Counted from the stretch's first letter, positions 7,013 to 16,193 are shown. The stretch is 64,000 bases of DNA from Bacteroidaceae bacterium (GCA_017410245.1 JAFQRE010000002.1:1-64000), one strand, 5' to 3'. The notes: a model not told the origin generated them from the letters alone. Program-made: numbers and translations.

Positions 7013-10000
7013 ATGACACATCTAACAAAATTTCTTAGAGCAACACTCTGTCTCATTGCTATGCTGGGTGTAAACGTTGCATTTGCGCAATCGGAAAGTA
7101 TCACAATTTGTGATGGAACAGATGAGAACAGGTACGTTCCATTTTATTTCTATTATTTGGATAATGCTTCAGCCACATCTCAGGTTATTTATCCGGCCTC
7201 TGAGTTGGAGAGTCTGAAAGGCAAACAAATAACAGGTTTAAAATTTTACAATGCAGGATATTCAAGTGCATGGAATAGCAACATGGCTGTTTCACTTGCC
7301 GAAGTCGAATATCAATACCTCTCCGACACCAATGCCAGCTATATTGAGGCCGATTTTACAGAGGTATTTGCAGGAAGTGTATCGGGTGATGAAACCATGA
7401 ATACTCTTGAATTTACATTTACTACGCCCTATGTGTATGGAGGTGAAAATCTTGTTGTAGAAATTAAGAATACAACAGCAGGTAGCACATACATGCAAAT
7501 TCCTTTCTACGGACAACTAGTAGCAGACCACGTCAATGCAACATACGGTTTTGACTCGGTTTTCAAGTACAATCAGAGCTTCCTTCCCAAGGCAACAATA
7601 TCGTATGAAAATGTGGCCGAATATGGTGCAAGAGTATCTACCGACCAATTGAATTTCTCAACAACATTTACCAATTCTACTATTGTCAAGGAGTTCTCTA
7701 TAAGCAATACAGGCTCAAACGATTTGACAGCTCAGATTGCAGGCGTTTCAGCACCTTTCACTATTGAGCATACCGAGTTGAGCATACCTTCGCTCACTAC
7801 AGTGACTATTCCTGTCACTTTTGCTCCCACTGCCGATGGCGAATACAACCAAACAGCCACAATAGCACTTGGAGAAGCCGGAACATTTGAAGTAAAACTG
7901 ACAGGCAACTCAATGTCGGCACCTACCGGATATACACAAGCATTTGATGTAACAGATAAAACCCTACCCGAGGATTGGGCCGGTTGGAATATCAAGGGTA
8001 CCTATGACTATGATATCTATGACTATGTATTTGAGTCGGCTGAACGTCATACCGAATATTTTGTAGGCAAAGAGATAGACGGTGTGAAAGCTGTATCGAT
8101 ATACGAAGATGCCAACCCTCGTCGCGAATATCCCAGTCAGTACACCATATACATGATTTCGCCCGAAGTAAGCGGCAATATAATGATAACTGCGCGTGGC
8201 ACTTACTCGGAATATACCTCGGGCGAGATTAAGTTATTCAAGGCCATAGAGAATGCAGATAGTACTTTCACTATCGAGGAAGAGCCTTTGGAAGTAACTT
8301 GGCTACCCGAATTTAACAATCAAGAGTGGAGCAATGGTGTCTTGACACTTAACGAAAGCAGCCGCATTGCCATCTTTATGTCGTATGGTGCAGTTTCTAT
8401 GTTTGCTGCAGACCAACTCGCCTCAGCCCCTACCGTTGAACTTGCTATAGGCGAAAAATTCACTCAAGAAGGTATCACTTATATTGTAAAAGAAAACCGC
8501 ACGTTGGGTGTAACAAGTGTATCGAACGAAGTAACAAATTGTATTATACCCGAAATAGTAACTGAGAATAGAGTTGATTATACCGTAGTATCGATAGAAG
8601 AAGAGGCATTCTACTGGAGCAACGTGGAGACAGTCACTCTACCCAATACTATTATAGAAATAGGTTATGGTGCATTCAGGGTATCACCTTTGAGGTCTAT
8701 AAACTTACCCCAAGGTCTGCAAAAGATAGGTGAATACGCCTTCTATAAAACTCAATTGAGTACTATCACTATTCCCGAAGGTATCACAGCCATAGAAGCA
8801 TCAACATTTGCTCAATGCGAATCGCTGACCGAAATAACACTGCCCTCGACATTGGAGAAAATAGGTCAAGGTGCTTTCTACAAATGTAGTATAAACAACA
8901 TTGATATACCCGCCAACTGCTCAACCATCGGTATGTATGCTTTTGAAAGCTGTTCACAACTCAACAGCATTACGTTGCCCACAGCTATGACAGAAATACC
9001 CATGGGACTCTTCCAAGACTGTACATCACTTACTGAGATAACAATACCCGAGAATGTAACTACAATAAAAACAGCTGCATTCCAAAACGTAGGAATTACA
9101 GCCATACACTTCCCTATGAATGTGAATGCTATTGAAGCAAATACATTCAACCACACTAACATTACAACCATCACCGCAGATGCAAACAACAATACATTCA
9201 CTGTTATTGATGGAGCACTTTATACAACCGACAAACGCTTTATCTATCTCTATCCTCGCACTACCGAGAGCAAGCGTTATGATATCATAGAGGGTTGTGT
9301 TGCCGTATGGGGCGGTGCATTCTATGGTTGTGATGTCACAGAGGTAACATTCCCCGAAGGTTTTATTGGTATTGATGCGTATGCGTTCTGTTTATCACAA
9401 CTTCAAACGGTTGAACTCCCCCACTCTATTGAGGCCATTTGGGAACAAGCCTTTGCCGGTACTAAACTTACAACTATTGTTGTACCCGATGGTGTAACAC
9501 AACTATATGAGGCCGTATTTGCATCATGCGAAAATCTCACTACTGTAACATTGCCCGCCGGCCTTACCGATGTTGGTAACAGAGCATTCTACCAATGTAC
9601 AGCCCTCAAAGAAATCAATTGCTTGGGTACAACACCTGCCGAGTTTGATGCATGGGAAACTTATACCGATCCCTTCTTTGGAGTAGATTGCAGTCAAGTT
9701 ACCATCAAATGTCCTTATGACGCAGTTGAAGATTACAAACTGAGTGAGTGGGGCGATTTCTTTACTAACATAGAGGCTGCCGATGGTAGTGGTATCACAC
9801 ATACTGCCCATGATAACTTCATTATAACATCAAGTAATGGTACAATATGTGTAGATGCAAACAGCCATGAGCCATACAACATTGTCATATCGACAATAAG
9901 TGGCAGCATCGTTTGTAACGCAACCAACCATCAAGGCATCTTTGTCACACACAACCTGGCTCAAGGTGTTTATATAGTAGTTGTAGAAGATAAAAACTCA

Positions 10001-10027
10001 AAAGAGGTTGCAAAGATAATCCTATAA
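7013..10027 (+). CDS. Large BspA-type leucine-rich-repeat secreted protein with T9SS-type tag
   Basis: The 1004-residue product starts with a signal peptide (about residues 1-25, ending NVAFAQ). An N-terminal beta-rich region (about 26-203) is followed by an Ig-like choice-of-anchor D/ASPM-type domain (about 204-300, LNFSTTF ... FSISNTGSNDLTAQI ... VTFAPTADGEY). A jelly-roll-like region (about 305-475) comes next. From about residue 505 to 890 there are many BspA-type repeats (LRR_5; pattern ITIPEGITAIEASTFAQCESL). The C-terminus (about 930-1004, ending LAQGVYIVVVEDKN) is a sorting-type module. Such proteins are surface or secreted adhesins in other Bacteroidales; the ligand here is unknown. 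The promoter carries a perfect FNR-like palindrome. No frameshift is seen across the repeats. Confidence 0.9.
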   Translation: MTHLTKFLRATLCLIAMLGVNVAFAQSESITICDGTDENRYVPFYFYYLDNASATSQVIYPASELESLKGKQITGLKFYNAGYSSAWNSNMAVSLAEVEYQYLSDTNASYIEADFTEVFAGSVSGDETMNTLEFTFTTPYVYGGENLVVEIKNTTAGSTYMQIPFYGQLVADHVNATYGFDSVFKYNQSFLPKATISYENVAEYGARVSTDQLNFSTTFTNSTIVKEFSISNTGSNDLTAQIAGVSAPFTIEHTELSIPSLTTVTIPVTFAPTADGEYNQTATIALGEAGTFEVKLTGNSMSAPTGYTQAFDVTDKTLPEDWAGWNIKGTYDYDIYDYVFESAERHTEYFVGKEIDGVKAVSIYEDANPRREYPSQYTIYMISPEVSGNIMITARGTYSEYTSGEIKLFKAIENADSTFTIEEEPLEVTWLPEFNNQEWSNGVLTLNESSRIAIFMSYGAVSMFAADQLASAPTVELAIGEKFTQEGITYIVKENRTLGVTSVSNEVTNCIIPEIVTENRVDYTVVSIEEEAFYWSNVETVTLPNTIIEIGYGAFRVSPLRSINLPQGLQKIGEYAFYKTQLSTITIPEGITAIEASTFAQCESLTEITLPSTLEKIGQGAFYKCSINNIDIPANCSTIGMYAFESCSQLNSITLPTAMTEIPMGLFQDCTSLTEITIPENVTTIKTAAFQNVGITAIHFPMNVNAIEANTFNHTNITTITADANNNTFTVIDGALYTTDKRFIYLYPRTTESKRYDIIEGCVAVWGGAFYGCDVTEVTFPEGFIGIDAYAFCLSQLQTVELPHSIEAIWEQAFAGTKLTTIVVPDGVTQLYEAVFASCENLTTVTLPAGLTDVGNRAFYQCTALKEINCLGTTPAEFDAWETYTDPFFGVDCSQVTIKCPYDAVEDYKLSEWGDFFTNIEAADGSGITHTAHDNFIITSSNGTICVDANSHEPYNIVISTISGSIVCNATNHQGIFVTHNLAQGVYIVVVEDKNSKEVAKIIL

Positions 10028-10053
10028 GGACTCATTTATAGACTTATATATAT

Positions 10054-10089
10054 GTAGGCTATACCGTTGCAAAAGGCGGTATAGCCTAC
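10054..10089 (+). terminator. Hairpin after the BspA gene
   Basis: Arms GTAGGCTATACC (10054-10065) and GGTATAGCCTAC (10078-10089) pair over 12 bp with a 12-nt loop, 26 bases after the stop. The T-run is short (GTTG), so termination is likely but not textbook. Confidence 0.65.
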
Positions 10090-10110
10090 GTTGCATTGAT
10101 ATAAATAGTG

Positions 10111-10343
10111 GAGAGGACACATCTCAGATATAATGATGTGTCCTCTCGCGTTCAGACTAATACAACATTCATTATCAATAATTATATGTACCGGCAACGA
10201 AGTTCCACTGACTTGCCACCATGCGTAGGTTGGTATCGCCTTCGGTGCTGAAATCGGATATCTGATTGTAACGACAATCTTCATACTGCCGGTGCAATTG
10301 AGTATCTTGAGATGTGATGTAGAGGTAATAGAACGTTAGGTGA
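10111..10343 (-). pseudogene. Truncated copy of the 3' end of the LRR gene, with its terminator hairpin
   Basis: On the minus strand this repeats the end of the LRR gene at 12495-13571. Bases 10148 to about 10276 match 12469 to about 12597 almost exactly, including the last codons, the stop and the downstream sequence. Bases 10285-10343 then match 13089-13147, so the middle of the gene is missing. The C-terminal residues TNLRMVASQWNFVAGTYNY are kept in frame. The hairpin after the stop (10111-10122 with 10136-10147) parallels that at 12432-12468. The junction GATTGTAACGACAAT resembles another repeat unit (12962-12976), so recombination between LRR repeats may have made the deletion. Confidence 0.85.
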
Positions 10344-10415
10344 GGCAATGAGGAGAATATCACCACAGCGAAAGAAGTGTTACAGCTTATATTATAGATG
10401 TGTTTGTAAGTATTA

Positions 10416-10467
10416 AAAATCAGGCGTATGCAGGGTTATGTATAACCCATTGCATACGCCTGATTTT
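10416..10467 (-). terminator. Strong terminator of the beta-helix gene
   Basis: A 17-bp perfect stem (10416-10432 with 10451-10467) encloses an inner GGGTTA/TAACCC pair. The minus strand continues with a T-rich tail. It lies 127 bases beyond the stop codon. Confidence 0.85.
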
Positions 10468-10593
10468 AATTCTCGATGCATCTTCAAAAAGTCAAAACTG
10501 ATAATCAATTAGTTAGAAAATAAAATACATATCGAGTGAGACCGCCCTCTGTTTTCCTAAAAAATTATCTGTTATAAATCTTTTGTTGCTGGC

Positions 10594-12075
10594 TTATATT
10601 ACGACTTTAATGCATGAAGAGTTGTTGATACGAACGATATAAACACCTTGAGTTAGTTCACTAAGATTGGCTACACCTCCTTCAACTGCTACCTGATTAA
10701 CCAAGGATCCATTTAGAGAATAGACTCTTACTACGCAACAATCATTCAAACCACTAAGTTGCTTGCTTGCAGAGTTGAAAGTATATGAATCAATAAGGTT
10801 ACTCTCTAAGCCATTACTTTCGTCCATAAATATTACTTCACCGAGAGCATTATTGTCGGCCTTATGAGTGATAACCGTCTCTATCTCTTCTGCAGTTTGA
10901 TTGGCGACATTCCACGTATTACCTTGAGCATAAACTGTATTAGTACCATTGTTATAGAGGTCATATAGTTGACCACCATTGCCATTATCTACAAATACAT
11001 TGCGACCGGGATTATAATCAGATGCAGATTTATCAACCTCAGTCTTACCCACATTTACATTTTTACCGCCGATGATAGTAATACCCCACAGGCTATTTTC
11101 GATGTAATTACCTTCAATATATACATCTTGCGCATAGTTAGTATCGTAGATGCTTATACCACTACCACCATTCATTGCGTTGGTTTCATGATTGTTATTA
11201 ACCATGTGATTGTTTATAATACGCACGTTCAATGCACCAAGTGTAGTTATACCATAACGATGTTCAGTCAATGTGTTACCCTCTATAAGAACGTTATTAG
11301 TACCTGCAATATCCATCATATTAGATACTGAAATACCACCTACTTTATCACGTTGTGCGCCTTCAAAAGTAGAGTTTTTGATAACTATATCATTGTTTCC
11401 ACCTGCAGTAAGATTGACTTGTGGTTTGTTACGATTTTCGGTATTATTATCACGGAATAAGCAATTTTCTATAGTTAGAGCAACCGCCACATTGGCTCCA
11501 GTACCTACAGCCGGTACAATATTTTCTATGAAATCACAATCGCTAATAACATAAGAACCATCAGACAAGTTGATAGCTAAAGCACCAGATGAGCTTGATG
11601 CACCATTGTTGTAAACAAACTGACAATTTTTCATTTCCATTGAAGCTGTCATAAAAGCGCGAAGACCTGCATATTCAAAGCGTATGTTAGTAAGCTTATA
11701 TGTAAAGTCTGTCAATTCGGTATTGATATAAAAACCCTTGGGTTCATCTGTTTCGGCATTTTTTGTAATAGTGGTGAGATCAGTACAATCAAAGTTAGCC
11801 TCTCCTGCAATAGTCAGTTGTGCATTATTACCCATCTTTAAAGTAACACCATTGTCTAAAGTAAATGAGTCACCGGCCTCAATGGTTATATCACCATCTA
11901 ACACATATACACCATCACTTTCGAGCGACACTCCACTACCTGATGTTTCAGCAAGGAGTTGCAATGTATAATTGGTACCATCTCCAAGTGTGGTATAACT
12001 TTCAGCAACAGCAGCTACAGTAACAGATGCCAATACTGAAATGCACAAAAATTTAGTAAAGTTTTTCATAAGCAT
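10594..12075 (-). CDS. Secreted parallel beta-helix protein with T9SS-type tag
   Basis: The 493-residue product has a signal peptide (hydrophobic stretch around residues 7-24). A right-handed parallel beta-helix fills about residues 60-400. Its short repeating strands end in asparagine-rich turns, for example NNDIVIKNSTFEGA, TNNVLIEGNTLTEHRYGI and LNVRIINNHMVNNN, the PbH1 pattern of pectate-lyase-like and NosD-like folds. No lyase active-site cluster was recognised, so an enzymatic role is not claimed. The C-terminus (ending ELTQGVYIVRINNSS) matches the sorting module of the other secreted proteins here. ATG codons at 12075 and 12069 are both possible starts. The gene lies between the intact LRR gene and its truncated copy. 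Function is unknown. Confidence 0.85.
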   Translation of the reverse strand: MLMKNFTKFLCISVLASVTVAAVAESYTTLGDGTNYTLQLLAETSGSGVSLESDGVYVLDGDITIEAGDSFTLDNGVTLKMGNNAQLTIAGEANFDCTDLTTITKNAETDEPKGFYINTELTDFTYKLTNIRFEYAGLRAFMTASMEMKNCQFVYNNGASSSSGALAINLSDGSYVISDCDFIENIVPAVGTGANVAVALTIENCLFRDNNTENRNKPQVNLTAGGNNDIVIKNSTFEGAQRDKVGGISVSNMMDIAGTNNVLIEGNTLTEHRYGITTLGALNVRIINNHMVNNNHETNAMNGGSGISIYDTNYAQDVYIEGNYIENSLWGITIIGGKNVNVGKTEVDKSASDYNPGRNVFVDNGNGGQLYDLYNNGTNTVYAQGNTWNVANQTAEEIETVITHKADNNALGEVIFMDESNGLESNLIDSYTFNSASKQLSGLNDCCVVRVYSLNGSLVNQVAVEGGVANLSELTQGVYIVRINNSSCIKVVI

Positions 12076-12494
12076 AAAATTTTAATTATTAGAGGTTCTA
12101 TTAATATTAATATCAGCAATTAGCCAGAACCTCATTAAGTCTAATGCTAATAATTGGGCCGTAAAGATAAAAAAAATACAACACTTGTTCAATATTTTAC
12201 ATATAATTAACAATACCACATTAAAAAAGAAAAAAGTTATAAATTCTCGGAAAATTCAACAAACAAGCAAATTATTAAATATTTATAATAAGCCCTTAAT
12301 AGCGAGATACTGCTTAGATTAGTTATGTACACATTGCAGGCTAAATTTCGGTCTTGTATAAATCTATTAAGTTCAAACAATGATTGGTTGCACAGAAATT
12401 CCTATTTTATATATTTTAGTTGTATTATAATGCGAGGAGACATCTTCGATTGAATAATGTCTCCTCGCAGTTCAGACTAATACAACATTCATTA
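12076..12494. other. 419-bp gap between the LRR and beta-helix genes
   Basis: The right end carries the LRR terminator hairpin (12432-12468). The left end is the leader of the beta-helix gene, with an 8-bp inverted repeat (GAGGTTCT at 12092-12099, AGAACCTC at 12126-12133). A minus-strand TATCTTTA near 12164-12171 may be its -7 box. Bases 12180-12430 are A+T-rich and hold nothing recognisable. Confidence 0.6.
12432..12468 (-). terminator. Hairpin after the LRR gene
   Basis: Arms GCGAGGAGACAT (12432-12443) and ATGTCTCCTCGC (12457-12468) pair over 12 bp with a 13-nt loop, 26 bases beyond the stop. A related hairpin follows the truncated copy at 10111-10147. Confidence 0.7.
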
Positions 12495-13571
12495 TCAATA
12501 ATTATATGTACCTGCAACGAAGTTCCACTGACTTGCCACCATGCGTAGGTTGGTATCGCCTTCGGTGCGGAAATCGGATATCTGATTATACCTACAATTG
12601 ACATACATGAGATTGGGACAATGCGAAACATCAAGTGTCATAAGCTGATTATTGTTGCAAACAACGCGCTCGAGCATAAGCAGACCGCTAAGATTGAGGC
12701 TTGACAAGTCGTTGTACGAACAATCGATAAACGACAATTTGTTTGTACCCTCAAGGTCTATGGCTGTAAGGTCATTGTATGAACAGACCAAATCGAGCAA
12801 AGCAGTGCAATTGACCAGCGCCAATTGTGTCATATTGTTTTCGCTACAAGCAAGTGTTACCAATGATGCCAAGTCTTGTATATAGAGTTTCTCGATATTG
12901 TTATTATCGATATTGAGATGTTTGAGAGCATCGGTACCTACCAGCGTGAGCGAAGTGAGTCGATTGTAACCACAATATAGCGTCTTGAGGCTGGCACAGC
13001 TATCTACATCGAGATGTTCGAGATGACAATTCTGCACATATAATGTCTCGAGCATAGGAGCTCCACTTGCACTGAACGACACAAATAGATTGCCTGTACA
13101 ATTGAGCATCTTGAGACGAGGTGTAGAGGTAATAGAAAGTTCGGTGAGTCGGTTCCGATAACAGTTCAATGCTACAAGCATGGGGCAATTGTCCAGATCC
13201 AACTCTGCGAGATGATTATGACTGACATCGACCGACTGCAAAGAAGTACAACCCGACACATCGAGCATAGTTATCTCATTATGAGCGACATTGAGTGTTT
13301 GTAGTGCTACAAAACCGGCCAGATTGAGTTGTCCCGACAACTTATGGTCATGCCAATCTATCGCTGTGACACGCCCATCTCCGTTCCACGTCACGCCCCT
13401 CCATGCCGCCGGATTATCAAGCGGAACACTCAAGAGCATATAGTTAGGTTTACCATGCGCCGATTGCGACTGGAGAAACGCTTTAAGTTGAGTCACTTCC
13501 TTTTTGTTTGGCGCTGCATTGATAGCCAATGAGAATAGAATGACGGTTGCAGCAAGCAAAATTCTTTTCAT
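12495..13571 (-). CDS. Secreted leucine-rich-repeat protein
   Basis: The 358-residue product has a signal peptide (MKRILLAATVILFSLAINAA, cleavage near residue 20). After a short helical stretch it consists of about 10 leucine-rich repeats of roughly 21 residues (LDVSGCTSLQSVDVSHNHLA type, with conserved Cys and Asn), ending NFVAGTYNY. It lacks the C-terminal sorting module seen in four other secreted genes of this region. LRR solenoids bind proteins or glycans; the partner is unknown. A truncated copy of its 3' end lies downstream, beyond the beta-helix gene. Confidence 0.87.
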   Translation of the reverse strand: MKRILLAATVILFSLAINAAPNKKEVTQLKAFLQSQSAHGKPNYMLLSVPLDNPAAWRGVTWNGDGRVTAIDWHDHKLSGQLNLAGFVALQTLNVAHNEITMLDVSGCTSLQSVDVSHNHLAELDLDNCPMLVALNCYRNRLTELSITSTPRLKMLNCTGNLFVSFSASGAPMLETLYVQNCHLEHLDVDSCASLKTLYCGYNRLTSLTLVGTDALKHLNIDNNNIEKLYIQDLASLVTLACSENNMTQLALVNCTALLDLVCSYNDLTAIDLEGTNKLSFIDCSYNDLSSLNLSGLLMLERVVCNNNQLMTLDVSHCPNLMYVNCRYNQISDFRTEGDTNLRMVASQWNFVAGTYNY

Positions 13572-13661
13572 AAGTCATTGTTTTATTGTATTATACTACA
13601 GTAGCCGTATATCGACAATAAAACAACTCGATGTTACAAATTGTTTAATGACATAAAAAAA

Positions 13662-13683
13662 CCGACCGGGAATTCCGGGTCGG
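13662..13683 (-). terminator. Terminator of the CvfB-amidase-acyltransferase operon
   Basis: CCGACC (13662-13667) pairs with GGTCGG (13678-13683), with further GG/CC pairing inside after one mismatch. On the minus strand a T-run (from 13661 downward) follows. It lies 29 bases after the CvfB-like stop. Confidence 0.8.
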
Positions 13684-13711
13684 CAGTAATATCAAAAAAA
13701 AATATAGTTGC

Positions 13712-14557
13712 TTACTTAACAAGTCTGATTCCTTGCGGCTCCAATTCTATTTTCCGAGCTTTATATAAGGCTCCGAGTGCCTTCTTGAAGTTCTTCTTGC
13801 TACAACCAAATACTCGCACTATAGTGTCGGCATCAGTCTTATCGCCATAAGGCAAGTATCCACCGGCATTGGTAAGTTCGGTAAGTATCTTTTCACTTAT
13901 AGCACCATCACCTACTGCCTGACGATAGCCTGTAGGTTGCAATGAAATATCCAGTTTCTCGTCCTCACGCACCTTCTTTACATAGCCTGTAAGGAAATCG
14001 CCGGGTTCGATGGTTGTAAAAACTTCGTTTTTATACACCATACCCCAATGTTTATTCTCGACAATTACCTTATAACCCAGCTCCGTTTCCTGTACAACAA
14101 GAAGTTCAACAGCATCATTGACAGCATATTGGGGAGGTGTGTTATCGAGAAACTTATCGACTTTCGACGAGGCCACTATGCGCCCTGTCATATCATCGAG
14201 ATAGGCATAAACGAGATATACGCCACCCTCGCGCATGGTAGCACGTTGCTCGGCATAGGGAACAAGCAAATCTTTGGCTGTAATACCCCAGTCGAGAAAA
14301 GCACCTATGCGATTGACCATCTTTGTCTCCAAGAAGGCAAACTCGCCCACCATAATATAGGGTTCTTCGGTCGTTGCTATAATACGATCTTCGCTATCAT
14401 GATAGATAAACACCTCTATTTCATCGTCGATTTTTGTTCCATCAGGTACATACTTGATAGGCAACAAAATCTCTCCGGCTTCACCACCATCAAGATAGAT
14501 GCCAAACTCTACCTCCTTGACAACACGCAGTGTGTTATATTGTCCTACTTGTATCAT
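13712..14557 (-). CDS. CvfB-like S1 RNA-binding protein
   Basis: The product (281 residues from the chosen ATG) resembles the CvfB family. It has tandem S1-like OB folds (about residues 1-60 and 60-125: EFGIYLDGGEAGEILLP, IGAFLDWGITAKDLLVP), a third at about 140-205, and a C-terminal winged helix (about 215-281, ending KIELEPQGIRLVK). The family binds RNA and affects virulence-gene regulation in Staphylococcus; its role in Bacteroidales is not known. I chose the ATG at 14557. The frame also has a TTG at 14563 that would overlap the upstream gene's stop. It is the last gene of a four-gene leftward operon, 2 bases after the amidase stop. Confidence 0.85.
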   Translation of the reverse strand: MIQVGQYNTLRVVKEVEFGIYLDGGEAGEILLPIKYVPDGTKIDDEIEVFIYHDSEDRIIATTEEPYIMVGEFAFLETKMVNRIGAFLDWGITAKDLLVPYAEQRATMREGGVYLVYAYLDDMTGRIVASSKVDKFLDNTPPQYAVNDAVELLVVQETELGYKVIVENKHWGMVYKNEVFTTIEPGDFLTGYVKKVREDEKLDISLQPTGYRQAVGDGAISEKILTELTNAGGYLPYGDKTDADTIVRVFGCSKKNFKKALGALYKARKIELEPQGIRLVK

Positions 14558-14559
14558 TT

Positions 14560-15342
14560 TCAATATTCTATAGTAAAATTATCGGCATCGCGCCATGTAG
14601 GGAATTTGGTGCGGAAAGATTGCAATTTATCGCCATCAAGCTCTACTATTGCTACACCTTGCTCACCATCGGGAACTTTAGCCACTACCGCCCCCTTAAA
14701 GTCGATAGCCATTGTATCGCCTATATAGTCGAGATTGAGTCCGTCTTTTCCTACACGATTTACGCCACACACATAACTTGCATTTTCCAACGCTCGAGCC
14801 ACCAACAACGATCGCCACACCTGACCTCGCACTTGAGGCCATGAGGCTACATACAGAGCCAAGTCGTACTCATTGGCTACATTACGACTCCATACCGGGA
14901 AGCGCAAGTCGTAGCATATAAATAGTGCGATGTGCCAACCACGATACTCCACTATAGCACGACTGTTTCCGGCAGTAAATACCTGCCCTTCATCGCCCAT
15001 GCGAAAGAGGTGACGCTTGTCGTAGAATGTAACATCGCCATCGGGCTTGACAAAAAAGCCACGATTGTAATTGCAACCACCATCGGCAACTATATAGCTA
15101 CCTGCAATAGCAACATCATATTGGGCCGCCCATTTTTTAATGGTCGATAGTGTTTTTCCCTCGCCCTCCTCGGCATATTTTACCGCCGACATAGAAAATC
15201 CGGTTGTAAACATCTCGGGCAATACAACAATATGTACACCCTCGTCAAGTTGCGACAAGATATCTCCACAGGCCTGAAGATTAGCATCTACATTCTCCCA
15301 CGCTATATCGTTCTGTAACAATGCAACACGTAGCTTTTCCAT
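14560..15342 (-). CDS. Nitrilase-superfamily amidase (omega-amidase-like)
   Basis: The 260-residue length is normal for the carbon-nitrogen hydrolase fold. The catalytic triad is visible: Glu43 in VVLPEMFTTGFS, Lys109 in FYDKRHLF and Cys143 in FICYDLRFPVW. The TTGFSM and YDLRFPVWSRN motifs are those of YafV/Nit2-type omega-amidases. These hydrolyse alpha-ketoglutaramate or alpha-ketosuccinamate, products of glutamine and methionine-salvage transamination. Substrate assignment is by family resemblance. It sits 7 bases after the acyltransferase gene and 2 bases before the CvfB-like gene. Confidence 0.9.
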   Translation of the reverse strand: MEKLRVALLQNDIAWENVDANLQACGDILSQLDEGVHIVVLPEMFTTGFSMSAVKYAEEGEGKTLSTIKKWAAQYDVAIAGSYIVADGGCNYNRGFFVKPDGDVTFYDKRHLFRMGDEGQVFTAGNSRAIVEYRGWHIALFICYDLRFPVWSRNVANEYDLALYVASWPQVRGQVWRSLLVARALENASYVCGVNRVGKDGLNLDYIGDTMAIDFKGAVVAKVPDGEQGVAIVELDGDKLQSFRTKFPTWRDADNFTIEY

Positions 15343-15349
15343 ATCTTAT

Positions 15350-15907
15350 TTACTCAAGTCCGGTTATAAATTTATCTTTATACTTCGCATTGAAGCGCAT
15401 ATAATACCTCTTTATCTCTTCCATATCGGCCACAACATTGCCTGTGGGGGTAAATGTGCGTTCTATTCCTACTTCTCGCTTATCATAGTCAAGGTAAGCC
15501 AAAACAATAGGTACATTGGCACCCATAGCTATCCTATAGAACCCTGTTTTCCAGTTGGCATTGGCCTTGCGTGTAGCTTCGGGAGTGACAGCAATAGTAA
15601 GTCGATCGTGCGACTTGAATTGTTCGACAATCTGTTCTACCAAGTCGGTACGGCGACTACGATCTACCGGCACACCGCCAATGGCACGAAAGAAGTATCC
15701 TAACGGAAAGAAAAACCAATCCTTCTTCATCAAGAAACCAGCCTTACGCCCCAATGAAGTATATGCCAATTCACAAATAATAAAATCCCAATTGCTGGTA
15801 TGAGGAGCAACACAAATGACACATTTATCGAAATCGGGCAACCCGACATTTACTGTCCAGCCGCCCCATTTCAATAATTTACTTGCTAAATATTTACCCA
15901 AGCCCAT
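15350..15907 (-). CDS. Small lysophospholipid acyltransferase-family protein
   Basis: The 185-residue product carries the acyltransferase HX4D motif (His36 and Asp41 in APHTSNWDF), a FFPLGYFFRAIGGVPVDRS segment (motif II/III) and ITVTPEATR-like motif (AVTPEATRK). It is shorter than PlsC and belongs to a compact LPLAT group common in Bacteroidota. It probably transfers an acyl chain to a lysolipid at the membrane; the exact substrate is not clear. The start is 4 bases after the upstream small gene, so co-transcription is likely. Confidence 0.87.
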   Translation of the reverse strand: MGLGKYLASKLLKWGGWTVNVGLPDFDKCVICVAPHTSNWDFIICELAYTSLGRKAGFLMKKDWFFFPLGYFFRAIGGVPVDRSRRTDLVEQIVEQFKSHDRLTIAVTPEATRKANANWKTGFYRIAMGANVPIVLAYLDYDKREVGIERTFTPTGNVVADMEEIKRYYMRFNAKYKDKFITGLE

Positions 15908-15911
15908 ACGC

Positions 15912-16193
15912 TTATTTTGTTAGGGCTTCGAAATCTGTTATTATTTCATCAACTTTGGCATCAAAATCGGCACGTAATTTTCTATAGTATGCTTTAACTT
16001 GCTTGCTATCATTGCCACCATTGGCACCAACACGTGCCAAAAATTCTTTGCGCATGTCAAACACTTTACCAAGTACTACATTGGCACTTGCAATATCGAC
16101 ACCGGGAATAAACTCGCGTGTGAGCAGATATTCACCAACCAATGTAGATGCGATTGCATTAATTTCTTTTTTGAGTGTTCTTTTACTTGCCAT
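15912..16193 (-). CDS. Conserved 93-residue hypothetical protein
   Basis: A small, charged, helical protein (MASKRTLKKEINAIASTL...), with no signal peptide, membrane segment or recognised motif. Its codon use matches its neighbours and it sits 4 bases before the acyltransferase gene at the head of the operon, so I take it as real. I do not recognise a function. Confidence 0.75.
   Translation of the reverse strand: MASKRTLKKEINAIASTLVGEYLLTREFIPGVDIASANVVLGKVFDMRKEFLARVGANGGNDSKQVKAYYRKLRADFDAKVDEIITDFEALTK

Larger units (their letters stand above)
10028..10593. other. 566-bp intergenic region with three hairpins and an LRR-gene remnant
   Basis: From left to right the gap holds the BspA terminator (10054-10089), a hairpin shared with the LRR gene's 3' end (10111-10147), a truncated LRR-gene copy (to about 10343), and the terminator of the beta-helix gene (10416-10467). 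Bases 10344-10415 and 10468-10593 show nothing recognisable. Confidence 0.75.

Noticed and set aside
12180-12430. A hidden gene or IS relic in the A+T-rich gap upstream of the beta-helix gene
   Set aside because: No frame, inverted terminal repeat or similarity to a transposase could be seen.
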